Origin: Anabaena sphaerica FACHB-251
GTDB taxonomy: Bacteria; Cyanobacteriota; Cyanobacteriia; Cyanobacteriales; Nostocaceae
NCBI RefSeq assembly: GCF_014696825.1
Contig: NZ_JACJQU010000002.1
Coordinates: forward strand, 682,001-746,000
Length of the DNA: 64,000 bases
Direction: 5' to 3'
This document shows, piece after piece, positions 27,600-35,360 of the stretch. The notes beneath the pieces are model-generated. The model was given only the letters and a program-made list of their open reading frames with translations. It had not been told where the DNA came from and searched no databases. Position numbers and translations under genes: made by a program. The stretch's first letter is position 1. Each line of letters opens with the position of its first letter.

Positions 27600-29336
27600 T
27601 CAACCGCAGTCTACGGCATATTCAATCAACTGGGAGATGCGCTGGCGTAGAGTTTCTAAGCCTAAACGCTGACTAGCGGAAATAAAAACCGCTAGGGGAA
27701 ATTCTTCTCGTGCTAAAGCTAAAGTCTCACTATTGACTTGATCAATTTTGTTAAACACAACTAACGCAGGACCAGGAGTGATGGGCATTTGAGCGAGAAT
27801 ATCCCGAACTGAACGAATATGACTCAACCAAGCAGGATGAGACAAATCCACCAAATGCAGCAGGGCATCAGCTTCTGTAACTTCCTCCAAAGTGGCACGG
27901 AAAGCATCCATTAAGGAGGCTGGTAACTCGTGAATAAACCCTACTGTATCTGTAATTAGGGTTTCCTGGGGTTCATTTGTATCCGCATGAGGAATGACAA
28001 GACGGCGTGTAGTCGGATCGAGTGTGGCAAAAAGTTGGTCGGCTGTGTAAACTTCGGCGTTAGTGAGGGCGTTGAGCAAGGTAGACTTGCCAGCGTTGGT
28101 ATAACCTACTAAGGCAACTGAAGGCACTTCCCGATGTTGTCGCCGTTGACGTAACCGACAACGATGAGCTTGCAACTGGTTAACTTCTTGTTGCAGTCGG
28201 GAAATTCGCTTTTGAATAGCCCGGCGTTCTGTTTCCAGTTTGGTTTCACCAGGTCCACGAGTCCCTATCCCACCCCCTAGTCGGGACATGGCGCGGCCTC
28301 TGCCGGTGAGTCGTGGCAGCATATATTCTAGCTGCGCTAGTTCAACTTGTAATTTACCAGCACCAGATTGGGCGCGTTGGGCAAAGATATCTAATATAAC
28401 TTCTGTACGGTCAACAACTCTAACACCTATTTGCGCTTCTAGGTTGCGGACTTGAGCGGGTGATAGATCCCGATCAAAAACGATCAGATTTGCCCCTAAT
28501 GTTTGGGCTGTGAGGGCTACTTCTTGGACTTTACCTTCACCAATTACAGTTTGGGGATGAATGCGCGATCGCTTTTGTTGTAGCGTCTGCAATACATCAC
28601 CCCCAGCCGTATCTACTAACCTTGCTAATTCTGCTATGGTGTCTTGGAATTGCTGGGGAGTCATATTATCGGTGAGCATCCCAACTATAACCACGCGGTC
28701 ATGGTCAGCGTCTACTTCCTGAGCGATATATTCCCGACGGAATTCTTCTTCTAGACTTTCCACTAAGTCCAGAAAATCCTGATCCGCGATCGCATCTAAG
28801 CTCAAAGGCGGCGATACGTTGGAATATAAGGCTGAGTCTGGGGTGTTAATTCCTGATGACTGCGTTAAAACTAACTGTTTGCTATTGGATACCAGATGAG
28901 CTAAATAAGCTTCTTTTACGTACCCAGTTGCACCCCCACCCCGACGGGTAAATCCCGCACCCGTAATATTCAGAACTACTAGAGCATCTAAACGTTGTAG
29001 CGCCATTGCTGTCAGTGCCGCCTCATTCGGTGGTTCTGGCTTGAGATGGGTTGCTATACAACGAATCCCGCTCAGTCGTTCTGCACCGTAACGGGGCAGT
29101 TCTAGGGGTGGAATTTGGGTTTGACGCGGAGTGCCTACCCCCACCCGGATCACTTGTCCGCGACGGTTGAGGTAGGCACATACAGGCTGATTTATTTCCG
29201 TACTAATTGCAGCCAGCCTTTGGGCGAACTCCGGTGTTGTTATGCGATCGCCCGATATACGCTGGTGGTACAGCCGCTGTAGTTGCTTTAGCTGGCTGGA
29301 CTTTAAACCTTGGAGATTTCCGAAGATAGTCTCTAT
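27600..29336 (-). CDS. hflX: ribosome-associated GTPase HflX, start codon unusual
   Basis: HflX is a GTPase that binds the 50S subunit and splits stalled ribosomes. The GTPase motifs are GYTNAGKST (G1), DTVGF (G3) and NKID (G4), and the glycine-rich linker GGGIGTRGPGETKLE is intact. The nearest normal start codon is GTG 29153 (517 residues). The reading frame, however, continues 61 codons upstream with protein-like sequence (FGNLQGLKSSQLKQLQRLY, then ITTPEFAQRLAAI and PVCAYLNRRGQ) that fits the cyanobacterial HflX N-terminus as I remember it. No ATG, GTG or TTG occurs there, and a stop lies three codons before the ATA at 29336, where homologues have methionine. I annotate from that ATA (578 residues) with doubt about initiation. 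Confidence 0.8.
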   Translation of the reverse strand: METIFGNLQGLKSSQLKQLQRLYHQRISGDRITTPEFAQRLAAISTEINQPVCAYLNRRGQVIRVGVGTPRQTQIPPLELPRYGAERLSGIRCIATHLKPEPPNEAALTAMALQRLDALVVLNITGAGFTRRGGGATGYVKEAYLAHLVSNSKQLVLTQSSGINTPDSALYSNVSPPLSLDAIADQDFLDLVESLEEEFRREYIAQEVDADHDRVVIVGMLTDNMTPQQFQDTIAELARLVDTAGGDVLQTLQQKRSRIHPQTVIGEGKVQEVALTAQTLGANLIVFDRDLSPAQVRNLEAQIGVRVVDRTEVILDIFAQRAQSGAGKLQVELAQLEYMLPRLTGRGRAMSRLGGGIGTRGPGETKLETERRAIQKRISRLQQEVNQLQAHRCRLRQRRQHREVPSVALVGYTNAGKSTLLNALTNAEVYTADQLFATLDPTTRRLVIPHADTNEPQETLITDTVGFIHELPASLMDAFRATLEEVTEADALLHLVDLSHPAWLSHIRSVRDILAQMPITPGPALVVFNKIDQVNSETLALAREEFPLAVFISASQRLGLETLRQRISQLIEYAVDCG

Positions 29337-29383
29337 AGGCGTTTATGACCAGTGAACTGGCCCCCCCTAATTGTTCTATATGT

Positions 29384-30022
29384 TTATTTTAACTTATCAC
29401 ACGGGAAGCAATATTTGTCGGTTAACGGGGAACGGGAGACTTGGGAATTTCGCACAGAGTTACTAGGTGATTCTTCCTGGTCTAAATCTGGTACTGATGT
29501 TAACTTCAAGACATTTGATGATTTCCAATCAAAAAAATCCTGGGCGCGATGAATAAAATAGTCAATTAAAAAAGGTCGTCCTAGAAAAACAAAAGTAATG
29601 GGGATATTATCTCTAAAACTTTCTCGCAGTTTATTTAAGTGATCTAAAATGGGGGGAACACCGCTTAAATCATGAGAATGTGCTTCGGTAATTTCACCAA
29701 ACTTTTCCTTTTCATACTTATAGAGCGAATATTCTAACCCTTTAATAAATAAGATATCAAACTGCTTATTTATATAGAGCTTTAAAACTCGCTCATATAA
29801 AGTATTAATTGGCTCAACTAAACGTAAAATTTCCAGTTTTTTCTCTGGTATATCATAGAGAATCCGAGAAAACACTTTCTCCGCTTCCACAGGTGTACAC
29901 TCAACAAACAATAAGCCAAACTCATTGTTGTTTTTGCGCTTCAGAGCGTTAATTAAAGTTTGATATTCTTCGTATCCTTCAGGGGGTACGTCTTGATCCC
30001 AGTCACTAAACTCTAAATTCAT
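29384..30022 (-). CDS. paralogue of the N-terminal domain of the 31572-33149 protein, no TPRs
   Basis: A 212-residue protein whose first 185 residues are clearly related to the N-terminal domain of the larger protein at 31572-33149. Shared blocks are SDWDQDVPPEGYEE versus SNWDDDLPPDPEE, then LFVECTPVEAE versus YFVQCTPVESD, and LFIKGLEYSLYKYEKEKFGE. The fold pattern looks like a P-loop NTPase whose glycine-rich loop is replaced by ECTPVE, so I infer an inactive or divergent NTPase. Its ATG overlaps the TGA of the AAA+ gene by ATGA, so the two are translationally coupled. The last 27 residues are unlike the paralogue. Confidence 0.75.
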   Translation of the reverse strand: MNLEFSDWDQDVPPEGYEEYQTLINALKRKNNNEFGLLFVECTPVEAEKVFSRILYDIPEKKLEILRLVEPINTLYERVLKLYINKQFDILFIKGLEYSLYKYEKEKFGEITEAHSHDLSGVPPILDHLNKLRESFRDNIPITFVFLGRPFLIDYFIHRAQDFFDWKSSNVLKLTSVPDLDQEESPSNSVRNSQVSRSPLTDKYCFPCDKLK

Positions 30023-31344
30023 GGGAGATTTTCTACAGCTTCTTTAAATTCCTGAATACCTTGAATCAGTGGGTGAATATCATACCAACGCTGCATCTCC
30101 CCTTCTTCATCTAAATAGCGGTATTCTAACAGGCAGCGATTAAACATCAAACTCCGATACTGATCATCGTTGATGATACGCTTAGAACGGGAGACTTCTG
30201 CCAGCAATGTCCATTGATGGTTTTCCACGGCGCGGCGGTATGTATCTCTAGCTTGAGTAATGGCGCGTCGAACTGCTCTTTCGGAAATTGGTAAATCTTG
30301 AGTGCGTCCAATAGCATCCTGAGTCAACAATAGCAAATTTCTGACGTGACCTCCACTCATCAAACAAAGTCGCTCTACGGTTTCTGCACTGTCAAATATT
30401 GCCGTTTCCAGAGGTTTATCTGGAGCAAACTGCTTAATTCTCCGGGAAATCACCTCTTTCACTTTTTTGATTCCAGGTTGATAAATTTCACCTCTGGGAG
30501 TGCGTACCATCACCATTGGTAAAATTTGTGGATCACCATATATATCTCGCAGGTCTGTAGCCCTGGTAGAATATACCATCGCTATGGGTACAGTATAGAT
30601 TAAATGGCAATCTAAAGCTTTAAGTTGTTCACAGCGGTCTAAAAAAACTTCTTCATAATTGGTACGTTCACCATCTTTTACCAGTACCATTCGATCTAGG
30701 TTATCAATAATTACCGCCAGTTGACTGCGGTTGCTGGGTAGGCGCTTTTTAACATCAGCAATAAACTCATTTAAGACCTTAATCAAAGTCACAGTATGGG
30801 GATTGACTTTTTCCCGGATTTGCTGGCGTAATTCGGGAACAGCCCTTAAATTTGCGGTCAATTTGGCAAACTGAGAAATTTGCATTTCTACATTCATGTC
30901 TTCGATTTGAATCTCAGTTAGTGCCAAATCTCTCAAATCTTGCCAACGGTCTTTGAGCCAATTTAGCACTGGTTGAGGATTGCCCATTGTTCGCAAATCT
31001 TTTAATAACCGCCGAGTACAAGCCAGGAGAATATCTGTATACTGAGCATCTTCTGAATCAATATCCTCTTCATCAGCAGCAAAATAAACTACATAACATT
31101 GTCTGGCTTCTAAATATTCTTTGAGTCTTAGTAATTCTGTAGATTTACCTGCACCTCTATGTCCAGAATATAACTGACAAGTATTTTGACTTGCTAACTG
31201 AATACGATTGCCTAATTCTTCTAAAATATCTGCGTCTCCCCTCACATCTTGACAGTCTACATAGTTGGGATCACCTGCGGGTAAGGGTTGGAATGGGTTA
31301 AAAGCATTGTAGAGGTTTTTGAGTAATTCAGAATTGTTGGACAT
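30019..31344 (-). CDS. AAA+/STAND-like P-loop ATPase
   Basis: From ATG 31344 (MSNNSELLKNLYNAFNPFQP) the product is 441 residues; the longer TTG form adds twenty residues without a ribosome site. Walker A is YSGHRGAGKSTELLRL at about residue 60. Walker B is QLAVIIDNLDRM at about 207-218. A sensor-like arginine block is SGGHVRNLLLLTQDAI, followed by a helical, winged-helix-like C-terminus. The layout resembles Orc/Cdc6- and STAND-type AAA+ proteins. The gene is translationally coupled to the 212-residue protein and lies 227 bp downstream of the TPR paralogue, so the three probably work together. No effector domain was recognised within it. Confidence 0.85.
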   Translation of the reverse strand: MSNNSELLKNLYNAFNPFQPLPAGDPNYVDCQDVRGDADILEELGNRIQLASQNTCQLYSGHRGAGKSTELLRLKEYLEARQCYVVYFAADEEDIDSEDAQYTDILLACTRRLLKDLRTMGNPQPVLNWLKDRWQDLRDLALTEIQIEDMNVEMQISQFAKLTANLRAVPELRQQIREKVNPHTVTLIKVLNEFIADVKKRLPSNRSQLAVIIDNLDRMVLVKDGERTNYEEVFLDRCEQLKALDCHLIYTVPIAMVYSTRATDLRDIYGDPQILPMVMVRTPRGEIYQPGIKKVKEVISRRIKQFAPDKPLETAIFDSAETVERLCLMSGGHVRNLLLLTQDAIGRTQDLPISERAVRRAITQARDTYRRAVENHQWTLLAEVSRSKRIINDDQYRSLMFNRCLLEYRYLDEEGEMQRWYDIHPLIQGIQEFKEAVENLP

Positions 31345-31571
31345 AGGTAAACAACTTGGTTTATTCGGGTCTAATGATGCTAAAAAGTTAGGAAAAATAA
31401 GCAATAGAAAACAGGCTATATAATTTTAATCTAATAAGTTCCAAATGTCAGATATTCAAGATTTTAATAGTAAAAAAATTGGCAAAAAGGTATAGACAAA
31501 TATGGCTAACAAATGCTATTTCCTGAGTGAAAATTTCTTCCCATCATCCTTTTATCAAATGATTCAAGGAA

Positions 31572-33149
31572 TCACTGTTTTACACCTTTTTGCATTAAAC
31601 ATTGAAAGCGCATATCTTCACGAATACAATGAAAATCAGGATCAGCTTTTGCCATTTTTACAAACTCTTCAGGTTGGAGATTAATTGCTTGCTCCAAGTT
31701 TTCTAATGCTTGCTCAATATTACCCTGAATAGCATAACAGCAAGCTTTGTTGTACCAAGCATATTTATCATCAGGTTTCAGCTTTAATGCTTGATCATAA
31801 GAAAAAAGAGCTTCATCTGTGCGTCCCAAATCATCAAGAGCATTACCTCGGTTGTTCCAAGCATAGTGGTCATCGGGTCTAATTTCCAGAGCCTGGTCAT
31901 AAGAGATAATCGCTTCTTCATTTCGTCCTAACTTTCGTAGTGCAATGCCCCGATTGTACCAAGTATAGTGGTCATCAGGTTTAATTTTCAGAGCTTGCTC
32001 ATAAGATAAAATTGCTTCTTCATACCTGTCTAAATTTCGCAGCGCAATACCTCGATTGTTCCAAGTATAGCTGTCAACAGGTTTAATTTTCAGAGCTTGA
32101 TCATAAGATAAAATTGCTTCTTCATTACGTCTTAAATTTCGTAACGCATTTCCCCGATTGTACCAAAAATAGGGGTCATCAGGTTCAATTTTTAAAGCTT
32201 GCTCATAAGATAAAATCGCTTCTTCATTATTTCCTAAATTCCGTAGTGCATTACCCCGATTGTACCAAGCGTAATGATCATCAGGTTTAATTTTTAAAGC
32301 TTGCTCATAAGATAAAATTGCTTCTTCATTGTTGCCTAAATTCAGGAGTGCATGACCTCGGTTGTACCAACCAAAATGATCATCAGGTTTAATTTTCAGT
32401 TCTTGTTCGTAGAAAGTAATAGCAGTTTCGTATTCATTGGCAGAATAAAGTAGATTTCCCAATTCAAATAGCAAACTTGCTTTATTACTATCTGTTTGAT
32501 GTTTTTCTGTGAGAAGTTCTTGAATTTCTAAGACTTTTTCAATTTTTTCTTCAGAAGTAAGTTGCAGATATTTTTCATAGTCTCCTTCTAGTAGAAGACG
32601 ACGAGATTCTTCTTCAACTAATTCTGGTGTAGTTGGTAATTCATATACTCCAGAGCGCCAATCAAAAAAATCAGGAGCGCGATGGATTAAATAGCTGAGT
32701 GAAAATGATCGCAATAAAAATACAAAGGAAAATGGGAAATCATCCCTAAACCTTTCTCGCTGTTGGTTGAGATGATTTAGTATTGGTGGTACTTTGGTTA
32801 AATTGATAAACTGACCTTCAGTTATTTCCCCAAAATTTCTTTTCTCATATTTATATAGGGAATATTCCAGACCTTTAATTAATAAGATGTCAATTGTTTG
32901 ATCTTGAATGTAATTAGCTACTTGCTGATATAACTTATCAACTGGTTCTATCAAGCGTAATACGGCAATCTTTTTATGGGGAATATCTTGGGGAATCTTA
33001 TGTATGAAAAGATCTGATTCCACAGGAGTACATTGTACAAAATATAAACCGAATCCTAATTTTCTTTCCAGGGCGCAGAGTAAATCTTGATAGATTTCTT
33101 CGGGGTCTGGGGGTAAATCATCATCCCAGTTACTGTAATTGAGTATCAT
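31572..33149 (-). CDS. divergent NTPase-like domain fused to TPR array
   Basis: This 525-residue protein starts at ATG 33149. Residues of about 1-195 form the domain shared with the 212-residue protein: YFVQCTPVESD where a P-loop might be, IDILLIKGLEYSLYKYEK as a Walker-B-like strand, and SFVFLLRSFSLSYLIHRA ending at PDFFDW. Residues of about 215-510 are eight or so consecutive TPR units of 34 residues with near-identical AILSYEQALKIKPDD cores, most likely a peptide-binding superhelix that recently expanded. With the AAA+ ATPase and the short paralogue it forms a three-gene set, which I infer to be a sensing or signalling module. Confidence 0.82.
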   Translation of the reverse strand: MILNYSNWDDDLPPDPEEIYQDLLCALERKLGFGLYFVQCTPVESDLFIHKIPQDIPHKKIAVLRLIEPVDKLYQQVANYIQDQTIDILLIKGLEYSLYKYEKRNFGEITEGQFINLTKVPPILNHLNQQRERFRDDFPFSFVFLLRSFSLSYLIHRAPDFFDWRSGVYELPTTPELVEEESRRLLLEGDYEKYLQLTSEEKIEKVLEIQELLTEKHQTDSNKASLLFELGNLLYSANEYETAITFYEQELKIKPDDHFGWYNRGHALLNLGNNEEAILSYEQALKIKPDDHYAWYNRGNALRNLGNNEEAILSYEQALKIEPDDPYFWYNRGNALRNLRRNEEAILSYDQALKIKPVDSYTWNNRGIALRNLDRYEEAILSYEQALKIKPDDHYTWYNRGIALRKLGRNEEAIISYDQALEIRPDDHYAWNNRGNALDDLGRTDEALFSYDQALKLKPDDKYAWYNKACCYAIQGNIEQALENLEQAINLQPEEFVKMAKADPDFHCIREDMRFQCLMQKGVKQ

Positions 33150-34639
33150 ATAGATTTGATGGTAGATGATTTCGTGAAAAATTTAAAATTGGGAAAGAAT
33201 TTTATAGTATTAATGTTTTTTTGTATTTGAGGCTCATCTCCAATAATCAGAATATTGTTCATAAGATTAGGTCAAATTAAGATTTAAAATGTAGACAGCT
33301 TCGTTAGTCAATCTTCATGACTCATTATGAGCAATTCCAGCTTGTTTGTGCTTCGTGATAAATGAGGAATAGTTCAAACTTCATTATTTAAATAAATATA
33401 CGCTTTGGCAACTAGACTATGGGCGTAATTTTGCTTACGTATATACTTAAGTATACTTTATGGCAAATGTCCTTTTTATTTTTTAACTTGTTGTCAAATC
33501 AGGTTTTCAGGGACTATATGGGGCAAAAACAGCTTTGATAGTTTGATTTTTAACACAGAAATTTAGAAAAGTCTGATGTTGCTGTTTTGATTGATAAAAA
33601 TAATAGCAATTCAAAAAATGTTGGCAACATACAGCAGAATTCTGGAGAAGGCCGTGCGCTTTGGGTCTCACACAACTCCCTACAAGTCGGGAAAACCTTC
33701 CAACAGGGTGGCTTCCCAAATGGAGTGTCGTTCAGCACCCAGGACTGAACGCTGCTAGAGCCATGTTTTGATTTTCAGTTTGTACCTCATTATTTACTGG
33801 CAATCTGCTATATATTTGAGCAAAATTAAGTCCGAATAAAATTTTCACAATCTGAAATCTCAAATCCAAAATCGTATTATTGTTATTTCCAGTATATTTT
33901 TTTCTTAGCAACAGTAGTGTGAGTAGCATCACAACCTACTTGTAAGCTATCGGGGAAAATTTCTATAAATGTTTATAAACATCGCTGGGGTTTTTCTTTC
34001 CCTTGCCACTCTACGCTTATTCCCTTAATAGATAAGTATTGCCACCTATAGCGGTGGAGAAATGAGGGTGTGAGGTGCGATTTTTGGTTTTAGCTGATAT
34101 GGTAGGTGACAGGTGACAGAGTTGAAAGCCTTTTGGTGTCTAAGTTTTCTGATCTGTTGATGTTCTAAACAGGTGGGAAGTTGCTATAGCTAACGGCTGA
34201 ATACCTACCTAAAATATAGGACTCCTATTTGATTTTTGATAGCTTGCGTGGCGTAGCCATACAAACTCAATACACCTTATCTTCCTTCTTTTCTGTTCCC
34301 TGTTAAGAGTTCCCTGTTCCCTACCTCTACGAGTAAATTCAGGAATCAAACCGGATTCCTATATTTTTAGATTGGGAATTTTTAATTATCAAATCCCAAA
34401 TCTCAAATTGTCATCTTTCAGAAGTTAGGAAAGGTTTCGGTGGAACGTCTGTGCAAGAGAGAGAATGCTTGTTAAATCTGGTATATAGAGCGACGAGATT
34501 TGCTTAAAATCATCCAGCGCGACTCAAAAAGCCGTGATTATACTGACAAAGTTGATAAGTGTTAGCCTATCCTGCCGTTAGGCATGAGCTGACGGCTGAA
34601 TGCTTACCTAAAATCTCACATCTAACATCTAAAATCAGG
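33150..34639. other. 1.5-kb region without a supportable gene
   Basis: AT-rich DNA with scattered repeats: a TATACTTAAGTATA palindrome at 33443-33456, a GC-richer repeat at about 33650-33740, a GCGTGGCGTAGCCAT-type repeat near 34248, and one copy of a dispersed repeat at 34091-34148. The short frames here (70, 62 and 66 residues) are repeat-derived and I do not call them. Confidence 0.6.
34091..34148. repeat. dispersed repeat, copy A (inverse of 39112-39163)
   Basis: Contains GGTAGGTGACAGGTGACAGA and GTTGAAAGCC. The reverse complement matches 39112-39163 over about 50 bases with few differences. Confidence 0.6.
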
Positions 34640-35140
34640 TCACTCTTCTTCATCCTCTGTCATCCCAGGATTGATTAATGTAATATCGTACTCACTGGCA
34701 TCAGTTTGTCCTAAAGGGGGAGAATTTTTTAGCAGATAATAAATAGCGCGTACCTGAGGACCAAAAACAATTTCGTCTTCATTTTTTAGATCATGGGCTG
34801 GCAATTTGCGTCCATTAATCATTAAACCGTTGGAACTAGGCTTACCTTTGGGATCACCATCGACAATGCGGTAATAATAGCTATGATTGCTATTCTTGCG
34901 TGGTAATCGGACTAATGTGGCATGGTGACGGGACACAAACTGCGATATCAAACGGATATTACAATTCCGGTCTCTGCCGATAGAATAGACGGGATTTTCC
35001 AGAGGAAATTCTTTGCGTCCTTGGTCGTCTTCAATAATCAGTAGATGGTTTTCACTAAGTTTTGCTGCCATTGACAGATGGTTACTAAAATTTGTTGAAC
35101 TTTGATATAGAAGAGGTTTTTGAGTATGGTTTTCTACCAT
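34640..35140 (-). CDS. FHA-domain phosphothreonine-binding protein
   Basis: A 166-residue protein with one forkhead-associated domain at about residues 45-135. The binding residues are visible in YSIGRDRNCNIRL, then SQFVSRHHATLVRL and SSNGLMINGRKL, so phosphothreonine recognition should be intact. The C-terminus is acidic (TEDEEE). No kinase is adjacent. ATG 35140 has only a weak ribosome site; an internal ATG at 35071 (MAAKLSENHLL) is an alternative start just before the domain. FHA proteins bring signalling or structural partners together, and this one is likely cytoplasmic. Confidence 0.88.
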   Translation of the reverse strand: MVENHTQKPLLYQSSTNFSNHLSMAAKLSENHLLIIEDDQGRKEFPLENPVYSIGRDRNCNIRLISQFVSRHHATLVRLPRKNSNHSYYYRIVDGDPKGKPSSNGLMINGRKLPAHDLKNEDEIVFGPQVRAIYYLLKNSPPLGQTDASEYDITLINPGMTEDEEE

Positions 35141-35360
35141 TTTTCCGAGAGATTATTTAATATTCAAACTAATAGACTTTGAAACTACATATTATGGAAT
35201 TGGATGGACAACAGTATATTTTTTTTGCCCTTGTGATTATATTCTACCTGAGAGGAGTTAAGATTCAGGTTTGTGGAAAAGCTGAGTACCTAAGTGTAGT
35301 TTAACTTAAGATGGAACCTACTTAGGTTTTCCCCTGACATACTACCTCCCAGTGATAATT

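Noticed and set aside
33507-33932. Three short overlapping minus-strand frames
   Set aside because: They lie in repeat-derived DNA, overlap one another in different frames and have no ribosome site or protein-like pattern.
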